A stretch of DNA of 64,000 nt from Stenopsyche tienmushanensis (Eukaryota > Arthropoda > Insecta > Trichoptera > Stenopsychidae): NCBI GenBank assembly GCA_008973525.1, contig WACJ01000408.1:124001-188000 (forward strand), in the 5' to 3' direction. Position numbers and translations under genes: made by a program. Below are positions 22,090-34,859 of this stretch, one piece after another. Below the pieces are notes generated by a model. That model saw nothing but the letters and a program-made list of their open reading frames with translations, was not told the DNA's origin and ran no database searches. Numbering within the stretch: position 1 is the stretch's first letter; each line of letters begins with the position of its first letter.

Positions 22090-24420
22090 ATTAACCATAT
22101 TTCTAGTTGTTTTATTTCAATTGCATAATAAGATAATAATATTTATATGCACTATTTTACTATTTTACACACATTTTTCTGTTTATGGAACTTTATCAAG
22201 AAATTTCAGAAATGAAACCGAGAATTCTTATTTCTCGTGAAATGAAAATCATCAAGAAATCAGAATTCCCTAAATAACTATAATATATAAACTCGCACAA
22301 CTATAATATGTGCGAGATCAACTCTCGGATAAGCACCTCTTTCTGCCCTCAAAGTACAATTAAGATTCAAGAACGATGTAAAATACCTAAGATTGGGATG
22401 GGATTCGCCAAAAAATGTTGTTAAAAAAGGGTGTCCTCGGACTATATTTGTTTAAGAATTTCTGTCCTATAAGTTTAAAATTCCATTTATTTGCAAAAAT
22501 CGTCTTATTTTATTATTTGGAATATGCCAATAGTAAATACTATGAAAAAGCAGTTTGTTTACTCTAAAGAAGTTTTAATTCAACAAGTTTCAAATACATA
22601 TAACTCCATCCTTTTGAATTCTCGTGTTCTTGCTAAACTTATAACAATGTTGTCTGCGGTTAAAGAGATTTTGCAGAAGCCATTGTTCTGCTAGTTTTTG
22701 ATATAAATCCGATATTGCGTTGATGCTTGTTTAACTTTACATAAAGCACTATTCAGCGTCGATGCACATTTCAAACGTGTACTTTTGTTTAGCTGCAATA
22801 ACCAAATGTTTGCTTTGTGGGATGTGCAACAATGTGCACACAACGCGTTGGAAACTTTGTAGATGTGTTTGTTTTATTTGGTGAGTAAGCTAATTTTACG
22901 AAGGCGAATGTTCTCAACGACCGTCAAAAAACGTACATCTCCGTTAGAGTTTAAATTGCGTCTGGCTCAGATTTCATTAACGCGAAACCTGAATAATTGT
23001 ACATGCCGGTATTAAATTAAAATCTACAAAGCTGCTTTTTTGTCTACAAGTAGTTTATATTAATATTGTTAAATGAACGTCGTCTACTTTCGATATAAGG
23101 TGGCTAAGGGTTTGATGGACGTGGCTAAAGTTGTAGTGTGGAAACTTGATTATAAATTTTAGTAACAACATCATTGCGGTAGACTGCCGCTTGGTTTATA
23201 TAAAATATCCAAACAATAAAATAAGAAAGAATTAGTTTTGTAGGAATAATTACACAATAATATAGCTTCCCATACTTAAAAGATAAACTCTCTCTCCTAT
23301 TTTTCCCCCTATATATATACAAAAATTAAATTAACTCTTATTATGTAAAATTTATTATAACTAAAATATATACTTGTAATTAAGATAAGGATAGTAATCT
23401 AAGACTTAAATTGTTAATCCATTTTTATGTAATTGTGTATATTGATACACCATTTTACCTTGCTATATTATATTTATTGAATAAAGGTTTATAAATAAAA
23501 AAATAATTTCGTTCATTAATTTCTAGTATAAATAAAAATTATATTTTTTAATTATGGCTATGATGCAAAAATATTGCTGTTGATTCATTCGAAGTTGTTA
23601 TCTCCTACTTCAGCTATACACTTAATCACAATTTGGGAGGCAATGGTTTGATAAATTGATCTCGTGTGAAACCCATCCAGACGCCAATTACAATATTTTC
23701 AAGCAAGTTTTATCACGAAAGAAGGCTTTGTTCAATTTTATGTGAACTGTCAAGGGAGGAAGATTAAATTGCGAACGACGCAATGTGTGCAGAAGTATAC
23801 TCGCTCAACGTCCTACATTAAAGCTCTACATTTAGCGTGTAAAATAAACGCAAATGTGGGCTAAAACAAATAGCGCACTATTAACGCCGTGTGTTTAAAA
23901 TTTATCTCGCCTGTGAAAAGATTTTTGAACTATAAATCTGGCTTATTTTCGTTTCAGTGCGTGGATTTAATTAACATTTTCATGAGAGTATAGCTGTTTT
24001 CTCGTGATATTGCAAAGTGATTATTTAATATTTCTATTAAAAAAGAGAGCCCCGTTATTTTGTATGGATCATTGCGGTCATGAATAATTATGTGTCATAA
24101 ATTTCGATATTTTACAGTCGTATTCATTGAATATTACCTTATTATGACATTATCAAATAGATTTATTATTTTTCTTCTAGCCCCAATATATTATACATAT
24201 GCAAATGTATTATTGGCTGGGAAATTATAATGCGTAATATGTACTTTCATCAGTATTCTGTGGACTTATAGCGCTATGTGTGTGCAAAAAAGAAAATGTG
24301 TGAGACTCTAGCGCAATTTCTGAAACTTCTTAGCTCCCAAGTAAAAAAATGACTTTATGCATTATTTTTTTTTCTATATGTTAATAGATATTGTTGACTA
24401 AAATGTTAAATTCATTGAAT
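22090..24420. other. Intergenic, nothing identified
   Basis: AT-rich; only short uninformative open frames. No repeat match to the rest of the window was noticed. Confidence 0.4.
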
Positions 24421-24425
24421 GGGCA

Positions 24426-25303
24426 AGGCCGTAACAAGGGGGTGGCAAATCAGGCACCCGCCACGGGCGCAACTGGGCTTGGGGCGCAAAACGCAGAATA
24501 TCAGTCGAGAGTTGCACATGGTTTTTATATTATTTGACCCTTCTATTTCACATGAATCAACACTGATAGACTGTCCGCTTTTATAATAAATTCTAAGTTA
24601 TCTAATCCATCTTTTCTTCGTCTTCGTTTGAATATTGAACCGACCCAGCCGGCATAAACCCGCAATAAAATAAAGACAACCAAATTTTCTACTGTTTGTA
24701 AAATTAAACAACCCACTCGATCAGTCTACTTCGGACAATTTCGCTTTATAACGAGAGTTTGTAATCGTTCTGTAGACATGTTCAGGTATTGTGTCCAATC
24801 GCGAGGCGCTCATTCGTCACATCAGCGGTCCAAAAAGCGGACCGATTGGATATACAAACCTTGTGGCCACTCTGTCCGCTTTAAGGGCTTTTTGCGACAT
24901 TTTCTATGATCTGTACGATAACAGAAATGGCGGGACCAATAAACAGCCCAAGTTAGTTGGAGGTCCCCATGTTCCTATGTCTCAGATGTGAAGCCTTATT
25001 ACTGTGAAACATCACCAAACACTCGATTGAATCATCATCAGGACGCTATTTTTGTTCTATTGTAAGCAAACGCATTACCTATCTTGCGCATAGCTTTATC
25101 ATGTCCAAATTTTCAATCAATATGCGATGTACAGCATTTTTTGAAAGACCTACCACGTCTGCTAGCTCGCGCACTTATAATCTAATAATGGGAATATCAA
25201 TATGTATCATTGTATATTATTTTAATTATTTTCCTAACGGTGGGAGAGGGCGCATATTAGATAATTGCCACAGGCACTTCATACCCTCGTTATGGCTCTG
25301 AAT
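24426..25303. mobile_element. Non-autonomous DNA element with GGCCGTAAC ends, copy 1
   Basis: Left end GGCCGTAACAAGGGGGTGGC; right end, inverted, AGAGCCATAACGAGGGTATG. Internal block CGGTCCAAAAAGCGGACCG is a short inverted repeat. A second, shorter copy lies at 49388-49861. No transposase seen; superfamily not determined. Confidence 0.65.
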
Positions 25304-25725
25304 CGGACATGGCTTGCCTCCCATGCTTAGCTCCTATGATCATTTCTTCTTTCTTGTTTCAAATAAATTATTTTAGTTTATAGTGATTTCGTTGTAGAAC
25401 TCATAAATGGATAAACAGCGAATTAACATCGAACTATGGTGATATTCAGGCTGATATATGATAGCTGAAAGAATCCGACGGTAGAATGGGAGGATGAAAT
25501 AGTTAGTCAAGAAATGTAAAAGCGATTCTTAGATACAAATCTTGAATGTTACTTAAATCCTAAATCACGTATGTAGAAAGGAGATGCTGGAATCCGTGTG
25601 TTCCAGGAAGTCCTTTTGGGTAAAAATCTAAATCTAAAACTACACACTATTTTTAAACCACCCACACAATCTATCGAGGTGACCACGATAACGCCCTTCG
25701 ATGCATTCGTCCAGGTGACCCCCTG

Positions 25726-25896
25726 GGTGACCAATAACAAATCATCATTATTATCATCATCATCATAGTGCGGCCACGAATAGTCCACTGCAGAACTATG
25801 GGCCTCTTCAATATCCATTCACAGGAAGAGGTTACATCCATCTCGTCTGTATTATACATTCACCTCCTCATTCGCTCGATATTGAAGGTAGCATTA
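25726..25896 (-). repeat. LINE (RTE-type) 3' tail with ATG-repeat end
   Basis: Read on the minus strand: GCTACCTTCAATATCGAGCG, then GTTCTGCAGTGGAC and a (GAT)n-like run. Matches 33441-33582 and the split copy at 4435-5290. Confidence 0.7.
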
Positions 25897-26125
25897 CCAA
25901 GGTCTGAAGTCACCAAAAAATATAAATGGTACCATATTTTGTAAATGGATTTTGTATGAGCCTAAGCCTGGATTGCTTGGAATTGATCTGGTATTAAAAT
26001 CTACGCTTATATCATATTTTTATATGGCATTTTATGTGATAATTTTAATACTTATTATTCATAGTATTATTATGTTAGCTGAACGCCTTGTGAATGTTTA
26101 GAATTCCTAGAAAATTATATATGTA

Positions 26126-27796
26126 CAGTGGAACCTCGATAAACCGTTCCCGCATAATACGTTTTCCCGGATGGACCGTTCATTTTTTATAGTCCCGTCA
26201 AACTCCCATAAGAACAACGTTAAATAATCCCGCATTGACCGTTCCCCGATTTACCGATTTCCTCGATAAACCGTTTAAATATTTTGGTCCCGTCACAAAT
26301 ATTATCCCGATTGACCGTTTTTATTGCATATTTCTCCGTATCTCGGCAAGCAAGTTTGACACAGCCGAGTGATCGGTCTATAGTTTTCGGGATCGATCAT
26401 TTTTTTGGACTGATTTTGGAATCGGAATTACCTTTGCAAATTTCCATAATGTGGGATAATAACCGATTTTCAGGCAAGCATTGAAAACTTTCGTGGGAAG
26501 TTTTTAATGATTGTATTATCAATTTCGCCGAACCTGTGTATCTTTATTTTTTCTTAATAATAGTTTCTAATGGAGTGATTATTTTAGTATTTGTTAAGGA
26601 TTTAGGATAATTTTTGAAGAATTATTTTAATGATTTCGAAATCGTCTGTTGTGTGCTATTGTCGCTTAAGTGCTGGGAATCCTGGTGATTAGTCCCAAAG
26701 TTTTGGATAATTAGTTTACCTTATCTACGCTATTGTCGATTATTCGGAGATCGTCACTTAAAAAGGGAAAACCTATCGTCTTTTGTTTGACTGATTTGAC
26801 GAACATCGGTGTCCAACATTCCTTAGTATCGAGGTTGGGAATTTCCCAATCCGTTTTATCTCTACGTTACAATGCAAATGTTGAATTGTTTAAAATTCAT
26901 GGTAATAATGATTCCTGTACATACAAACTTTTTAGTCGCGTAGCTGAATTTCTACAAGTCAGTTGCGTTCAATATTGCCTCACATCTCGTATCGAATTTT
27001 TTTCCAAATTGAAACTAAAATGCCGCCACCCATGAAGAAAACTAGAACTCTAGCTGAGAAGCTGAAAATAATTCAAGACGTCGAAAACAATCCAGGAGAA
27101 AAACGAATTGACATAGCAAAACGTCTTGGATTAGCACCATCAACTCTAAACACGATTGTTGCTATGAAGAGTAACATTCGCAAAACAATTGAAAAGTGCG
27201 GCAAGACAGCGAATAAAAGAAAGTCTGCTAAGGAATCTACTTTTGGAGAGCTTGAAGATATTCTTTACACGTGGTACCAGCAGGCGCGAGCTGAAAACAT
27301 ACCCATTGATGGATCCATAGTCAAAGAAAAAGCTTTGCAAGTAGCCAAAATAAGAGGGATCACAAAATTTTCTGTGGCGTTGAGACAATCGACTCATTAT
27401 GTGATGCAACTAATGACAGCAGTGAAGAGGAAGATGGCGAAGAACATAATACCGAATCTATTCCGACATTTACAGAAGCATTATTGGCCTTCGAAAAAAT
27501 TAAATCATTTTTCTATTCCAAGGAAATAGATGAATCCGCTCTTAGAAAAGTACGCGAGTTTGAGGCGTCTTTGTTCCAATTAAAGTGCCAAACAACAAAG
27601 AAGCAAACAAACATAAAGGAGTTTTTTAAAAAATAAATTTTATATACAATATATACAAGTAACTAATAAATAAATGTTTTTTTAAGATTTTAGTTGTTTT
27701 TTATTATTATTTGAAGCTTTCCCGCATTAACCGTTTCCCGCAATTACCGTTTTTTTTTCAGGGTCCCTTGGAAAACGTAAAATCGAGGTTTCACTG
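26126..27796 (+). mobile_element. Tigger/pogo element, 1671 bp, complete ends
   Basis: Between TA dinucleotides (26124-26125, 27797-27798). Ends CAGTGGAACCTCGAT and the inverse of CAGTGAAACCTCGAT. Both subterminal regions carry many ACCGTT-type motifs. The transposase has lost its catalytic core (27020-27636). Confidence 0.88.
27020..27636 (+). pseudogene. Tigger/pogo transposase, DDE core deleted
   Basis: The N-terminal part from ATG 27020 encodes a CENP-B/pogo helix-turn-helix (TLAEKLKIIQDVE, RIDIAKRLGLAPSTLNTI) and a second DNA-binding domain (ELEDILYTWYQQARAENIPI, IVKEKALQVAKI). Near 27380 the sequence jumps, with loss of the entire DDE catalytic domain, to the acidic C-terminal tail, which continues in another frame at 27382-27636 (TNDSSEEEDGEEHNTES) and ends KKQTNIKEFFKK. 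That end fits the PCNA-interacting box Q-x-x-I-x-x-F-F known for pogo transposase. As it stands, the DNA-binding frame reads on to 27529 with an unrelated tail. Polyadenylation-type AATAAATAAA follows at about 27665. It could in principle still make a DNA-binding fragment. Confidence 0.85.
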
Positions 27797-27799
27797 TAT

Positions 27800-30700
27800 T
27801 TGAAATTTTTGGGAATACAGTATGTACTTTATAAAAGCGGTCAAAACTTAAAGGCCTTTAAACATTTCAGGTATAATTGAGCTTTTAAAATCCATATACA
27901 TAGAAGAAAGAAAAGCTATTAAAAATCATATCTAAAACAAGTTTAGGCCTATTATCCAGTAGAGATAGGCATATTTTAGGCGAACTCATTCACAGTTATC
28001 TAAATAGATATGTAATCCTACCCTCCATAAAAGATAACATTATTTTTACTCTAAATCACAGGATCAGATTTATTTTTAAAACAGAATACAAATGAAATTT
28101 AACATCACAGAATTCCGATCTGGAAGCGACTTCTGTGAAGTTGATAAAAAGGTGTAATAAATTCTCAAAAGATTATAATGAAAGCATACACTATTTACTT
28201 TGATTAAATTATTATAAGATGTTCATTCTAATTACGTTTCAATCCGCTGAATAATTTTGTGTTACGAAACGATTTCAAAAAAGTTCATTCGTGATTTAGA
28301 TGAACGCTTTCATCATAAATGATAATAAAGCGATCGACGACGCGATAATCAAACGAAGAAGTCCATAAATTAAATGGGTTGAAAACATGAACATAAAACT
28401 TGAGACATAATTCAGATTGCACCCTGAGATAAAAGGGGGCGAAGCTTGAAAAATAGTCCATGACAATTCTTTGCTTCCATTGAAGTTTTCAAGAAAACTC
28501 CTAAATTGAGCACGGGAATAAATAAGTCTGCTTCTACAAGGCTGTTGGATTGTTAATGTGATTTTGGAATAGAATTATTTATACATCTTCTTCAATAAAA
28601 TCAGGTGATGGCTTACGAAGTTTCCTTCTCTTTGAATTTGATATCAGTTTGGAATGACAGTAGAGATAATGCTTAATCGCAAATTATATCGATTTGGTTT
28701 GTTGTCGTACGATGTTTCAAAATACAAATCTGCAAATTCATTAGATCAATGCTATCGGAGTGTATCAATTTACAAGCTATGAGTTTGTTTATGATTTTAT
28801 ACACAATTGATGAATGAATTCCAAATTAAATAGCTCATGTTTACGGTGCTATGTTTCTAAATTTTTAATTGACTAATTGGTTGCCTCCTCTTGTTACAAC
28901 AAATAGAAAGCGAATTGAGTGAATTAAAAATCCATTTTTTGGCCAATTTCAACGTCTTCAAAGATAACGTCAAAGACTTTTTATTATAATAAAAAGCTTC
29001 AGAGCCGTCGTCAATTATTGAATACAAAAGTTCTATTAAAATGCAAATTCTAAACGTAGATTGCCCTCATCACATATGGTGTATTTCTCTGTTAAAAAAT
29101 GAGAAGTTCAAGCGTAGTTTTTATAAATACTGACATATTATATATGCAGAGGACAAAAAAATTGAACATGCTTTGATCATTCCGGTTCGGAAAATTATTC
29201 ATTTCAAGTACTGAAGTAGCCAGTATCACGTTCAAAGCCTTGTCTATGTTCAAAGTAATAAAATTGCATTCAGATAAATTTATGAAAGCTTTGAAATAAC
29301 ATAACTTACACATTTTGAAATATCGAGGCGTTGGAAATGTGATATCACAGGCAAAGAAATTCTCATATGCAAAGTTTGACGAGAGCTATATTTATGTAGA
29401 AAATGGGGGAAAAATCCCATTTTATGAGAGATGGAGGCTCGAATTTCTTGTTTATTTTATATTTAGTTTCATATCACCTCAGAATGAGGCCATTTCGAAA
29501 AAAAGCACGATAACATTGCATCATTATAGTCGAATAAACTGACATCATTTGAGATTTTATTTGTTTCGTTTATAGCTCCATATGCACATAATCAGCTTAG
29601 TATTCAAACGCTATTAGAGTAGTCGTTCAAGAATTTCCTCAGCGAAATTATGTTAATAACCAATTCATTCAAAGGCGCTCGCTTGAATTTAAATAGTGCT
29701 TTTCGCAACATTATGATACAGTATATTATGAATAGAACTGGATGACTTCAAAATGCTTTACATTATACTTTATTTACTGCTGGCAGGATTGCAGAAATAG
29801 AATTGCAGCGAATTTACATAAAAATCCCGTTCGCTTCAAAGTATTGTAAGAAACACAGCCACTAACGTAAAAGCTTTCAACGACACCCACACATGCGATA
29901 CATTTACGGTGTCGATTTTACTTTATAAATGCGACCAAAATAATGCTTTGAAGGAGGAAATTCATCCAGACAATAAACAGGGATAATCGATCCTATGGGA
30001 AATTTCCAGAACGCTAGAAAACGGACACGGAAATTGGCAAAATGAGTTTTTTTGTTGCTGTGTCATCTGAATATAAATAACGCTTAATGGGGCTTAAAGT
30101 AACTGTTTTCTGCTAAAATCGACATAAAATTAGGCCTCGTTCTATTTAAATTATCATGCGCCCTATTTATATTATACAAGTTATTTTCATAGTACTTATT
30201 GGGCTTAAAATCAATGTTTTATTCCAAAACCAACATTCTCTTAAAATGTGTGCTATTTATAACAAATAAATGATTTTCAACTTGAAATATTCTTAGAAAA
30301 CATTATTCAATTTGATATATGTACCTGAAATACAGATTGAGTTTACGTGTTTCATCTATTTTATGTTAAAGGGATGAAGTTGAATTTTAACGTACGATTT
30401 TATTCAGTGCAGAATATGAAGGCATGTTGCCAAAAACTTCAAACAAACTGATACATATCAAATGAATGATTCTTTCAAACTACAATAAATCGTCATAGCT
30501 CGAGATAACTCAAATGACTGTCGATCTGTCAAATGATTATCATCATATCAGAACCCTTAGTAATTGTTGGACCTTATTCTATTGTCCACGTACAAATAAC
30601 GGTTCAAAGCCCTGCCCTGACAGTTTTCGATACGTTCAATCTGGAAGCCCTTGGAGTGAGCATTTACAAATTAAATATGAATATATGATTGTTTGATACC

Positions 30701-31850
30701 CTAGCTGTCAATACTTGATATAATTTTATATCAATATAAACCAAATTTTCTAAAAATTGTTTGTGCGTTCAATAAGATAACTACAATATAATTCATTGAC
30801 GATTTCTGTGATAGTATCGAAATAATTTGCTAAGGATCTGATGCTATTAGTAATTTCAGCAATATTTAATATCCTTTAAACACCCTTTGTCAATGATTTA
30901 ATTTTTTCATACTCCCATTAATATCTTTTAATGGTTAACACTGTCATATATACTGTTTATGGTGATTTGACGATTGAACGACTGATTTGCTCATTAACAT
31001 TGTCCAAAAATAATGGAAATGCATCTAATACTCCAAATATAAAATAGTTTTTATTAATGTTTAAGAATGTATAAATTGATTATATATCATCTGGATGAAA
31101 TCGCAAATATCCAGCGGCATAGGCGTTGGAAAATTTTCAATTATTCACACACGGCTGAACATTTTCCAGGCGTTGTATTTTCTGGAGCCAAAGGCTTTGT
31201 TTATAGAAATAAATTGCAGCAGAATATTTCACATACTGGAATTTAAAATATAAAGCCATTGTCGCTAGCGAATAATGAAGGATGCCTGTATTTATAATGT
31301 AGCATTATGTATGTACATTTGAATGTCAAGAATTGGTATTTAGAAAATTACGACGAAACATCAACCTTTCCACATGTATTAAATCCAGTTAATAAAAGTT
31401 AAATTAGTTTTTAATAAAAAAAAACAAGTTCGAGGCGAAGTCCGCTCGTAAAACCTCATCTCCAGTTCTCAGCGATAAGTGGGTGAAAAGTGTTCTTCAT
31501 TTGTAACTTTCTTTTTTCGCTGACATTTAGCAGTGGTACTTTTTGATGGGAAGCACGCCACATGCTTAAATAATTATCCCATCCAGATAAATAACAGCCA
31601 TCCACACTAATCGAATTATGTCGTATTTGAGAATGGGTTACATTACTGAAAAAAAATATTTTCAGGACACTGAACTAAAGTGGTTATAAATCAAATTCAC
31701 TTTTTGCATGGCACGCTTTAACAACTTCCGCAGCTATAAATCAGCAGAATCTGCGGCTTTCATCTAAATCTGATTCCGACGAGCCTGAAGGCTTTGCATG
31801 TTTGGCGTGCCTTAAAATAGTCTTCAATTCTGAAAAGTAAATTAAATTAA
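27800..31850. other. Long intergenic region, nothing identified
   Basis: AT-rich, short open frames only. A somewhat less AT-rich patch lies at 31430-31810, with no frame I recognise. Confidence 0.4.
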
Positions 31851-32394
31851 GATTAAGTATACAAAATTGATGAGCCTTTCTCGTGATTATGAAAAATTGA
31901 TGGTCGTGTTTGTATATGAAAAAGTACAGTGTAAAAATACGCCATCTTCTTCGAATCCAAATATGTCAGAAAAATATTGGCAAAAAATGTATTTAAGCAA
32001 TCGTATACATTTAATACCCCATATCCAAAATATTTCATCACGCGTCTTTATTAGCATACTCTCTACTAATGTGATATTCTTCGATACGCTCACCCAGATG
32101 ACCCGCCGGGTGAGTACTAGAAATAGAATTTGGAAGTGGATATTAAAAAGGCAGTGCCCGACTGCGTATGGTTGCAGTATGAAAATAATGATATTTTTAT
32201 AAATAAAATATATCATAAATTAAAAGCAATGTAACCATATGGTCAAACTTGTTTTTACTGATATAACGAACAGTACAGACATACAAGAGTTGTGTTCTGG
32301 CGCGTTTCTGGGCTATCATTATGACAGTGTGGTGACTGAGTGCCATTGGGTTTGGGAGGGGAAGGGATGAAAATCCAGTAAAAATCAAGCACCT

Positions 32395-32915
32395 GCTCTT
32401 TTTGTGCGACTTTTTTTTGTGCGACTTTTTTTTGTGCGACTTTTTTTTGTGCAACTTTTTTTTGTGCGACTTTTTTTTGTGCGACTTTTTTTGTGCGATT
32501 TCGAAGTTATGCGCTTTTTTTAAGCAATTTTTTATTTCATGAAGAATACGTATCGAGATATTTTGTATAAAATAGGAAATAAATCATCAACACTAACCGA
32601 AATTTAGAATAAAAAATTTTAGATTTTTGAAAATAATTATTTTGATTTTGCATTTTTCCAATGTTTCGCCTTTTAAAAATACATTCTCCAAAGGAATTTC
32701 CAAAATTCCAACTACTTACGGAATTATAGCTTTTTTAGTGACGTGGTATCTCCAAACCACTGACTGAATTATATTGTTGGAAAGAGAAAATCTACACAGA
32801 ACAATAATGATTTTAACACTGGGTATACTATTTCTTCCGAAGAAGAGAGCGATTTTGAGTCATATCGAAAATCGCAACGAAAATTATCGTACAGCGATGA
32901 TAGTTTCTAATTAAA
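32395..32915 (+). mobile_element. pogo-like element copy with coding remnant
   Basis: After the 15-bp tandem array the sequence follows the 764-1582 element (GTGCGATTTCGAAGTTATGCG, TTCTCCAAAGGAATTTCC, ATTATATTGTTGGAAAGAGA). A tail frame reads TISSEEESDFESYRKSQRKL then SYSDDSF and stop at about 32910. Left end partly replaced. Confidence 0.65.
32396..32505 (+). repeat. Minisatellite, 15-bp unit, about 6-7 copies
   Basis: The unit CTTTTTTTTGTGCGA repeats at exact 15-bp spacing (GCGAC at 32406, 32421, 32436, 32466, 32481; GCAAC at 32451). The unit is the subterminal sequence of the adjacent pogo-like element. Confidence 0.85.
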
Positions 32916-32949
32916 GCAATTAGCATTTCTTGATCATTATAAATGGATC

Positions 32950-33960
32950 TTTTTAAATAACTTGCTCAACGCGGAAAGTAGACCGATCGGTCGATAATTT
33001 CTTGGATTGCTATTGTCCTTACCTGGTTCTGGCAAAGGAATTATCTTCGCTAGTTTCCAAATGGCTAGGAAATACCCCATATTTAAGCACACATAAAATA
33101 TTTTTGTTATTTAGATTGACTACTTTAAATGGCTGGCTTTTTATAATAGCGTTATTGATTGTGTCAAAACCCGGAGACTTTTTGCTTTTTAGTTTTCTAA
33201 TGAATTTAGTTATTTCTGAGGGAGTTAGCAATTTAATCTTTTGTGTCATTATTTGAGTCTTCGCGGAAATCCCTGATTGATCGATTAACAGCTTTCTTTT
33301 ATTTGCTATCGCTCATGTTCTCGGAAATCTTGTGGTTTAAGTAGAAAGTTTCTGCAAGCATGTTTGTCTTTTCTAAATCGGTTTCAGCTATCTTATTATT
33401 TTTAACCAAGATAGGAATTTCCGTGGCTTTATTTTTAAGTTACCTTCAATATCGAGCGAACGAGGAGGTGAATGTATGATACAGACGAAATGGATGTAAC
33501 CCCTTCCTGTGAATGGATATTGAAGAGGCCCATAGTTCTGCAGTGGACTGTTAGTGGCTGCACTATGATGATGATGATGATGATTTTTAAGTGATTTGAC
33601 AATTTTTCAAAGTGAGCTATCTGAGAGATTTAATTTTAATAATTTATTACTGCACATTTCATTTTTTAATCTGTTCAAAGGATTTTGTGTATTTGCAACA
33701 ATCTTTTTGCCATAGTTTTTTAACCTATTTCTAAATTTAATTTGACCTTTTAGGTTTCACGTGAGTTTAATGAGAGATGGTTCGACAGTTTCTATCGGGA
33801 TGAATTTAGCTTTGGCTTCAATTATCAGATTAGAGCCAACTCCACAACTTCATCAATGTTGCTTTCAGTGGTTTCTGGGACTGAGGAAATTAGTAAGATT
33901 CTGCGATCTACACAGGATCTTAGCTGGTGCCATTATAAATTTATATTTTTTTAACATGGG
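32950..33960 (-). pseudogene. Jockey-type LINE reverse transcriptase fragment, interrupted
   Basis: Minus-strand reading, upstream to downstream: FRNRLKNYGKKIVANTQNP, then KIVKSLKN, then (after the 33441-33582 insert) ATEIPILVKNNKIAETDLEK, LAETFYLNHKISEN, LTPSEITKFIRKLKSKKSPG and FDTINNAIIK, then NYRPIGLLSALSKLF near 32960. This order is the segment before and at the start of the RT domain in jockey-group LINEs. Several stops and a frameshift near 33030; no YxDD box in the preserved part. Dead copy. Confidence 0.8.
33441..33582 (+). mobile_element. Truncated LINE tail inserted in the jockey fragment
   Basis: 142 bp from TACCTTCAATATCGAGCG to (ATG)n, flanked by exact 10-bp duplications ATTTTTAAGT (33431-33440 and 33583-33592). 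Same tail as 25726-25896 and 4435-5290. This is a 5'-truncated retro-insertion. Confidence 0.88.
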
Positions 33961-34859
33961 TTATATTGTCAAATACGCAATGGAAATAAATAAGATTTCA
34001 TGTACGCTGATTCCTGGATAGATTTCATTCGAAACTTTATTTTTCGTTTCAAGGACCATTTCAATCATAATCATATGAGCATTTGCAAAAAAAATACAAC
34101 TAGAGTCATAAATATTATACTTTTTTGCTGTAAAATATACACACATTTTGCGTAAATAAATGGAGATGTTAACCGCTTACTAAAAATTCCGCGATACCGG
34201 ATGTCTGAGTGTTAATTATTTTCGCAAATTGAGCCTCAAAGATCTTAAGGGAATCATATTTGTATCAATGAATCAAAGTAAATTTTAAGCCCTTTGACAT
34301 ATTACAAAATTGTGGGAATTCTAAAACGTTACTGGATATAAGCAATAAAGCCGTCCTTCAGGAGGATAAAAGCTATAAAGCTTGCTTTATTTTATTGCAT
34401 CCCTCATGGCAACAGGTGCGCAAAGGGTAAGACGATAAGGTTCTTGCAGTGGGGAAGGAATAATTTTTCAACATAAATTTCGCATCGTAAAAGAGAGTGG
34501 AAAACATACGGACTGTATCGGTCGATCAGCCGTCAAGAGCGTATCGAGTACAAGATGTTTGATCATAAAAAAAACTCCAAACAAGGTCTTTAATCATAAC
34601 CGCACGATATGTTCTCCTTTTTTTTCTTATCCAATTTGACGTATAAAGTTTGGGTTCTTTGTCGAGTTTACAAGAAATACAACCTTATTTTGTGCCTGGT
34701 ACATTTTTCCGTAGGCGTGCTATAAAGCTCTTGTTTGTAGAGCTTAACGAGCTTTCTTGCCGTACAATTTCTTTTCAGCGCTCGATATTGCAAGCAGGCC
34801 GTCTTCTTTTATATTTATTTTTAAAGCATTTTTTTAGATACTTGTTTAAATAATTATTA

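Noticed and set aside
25549..25859. Overlapping minus-strand frames with Asp or Met/Ile runs
   Set aside because: Products of the ATG/ATC trinucleotide tail of a LINE.
32197..32454. Lys/His-rich frame with a repeated HKKKS pattern (minus strand)
   Set aside because: Simply the translation of the 15-bp minisatellite; no independent coding signal.
33761..34021. 86-codon plus-strand frame
   Set aside because: Antisense of the jockey LINE fragment on the minus strand.
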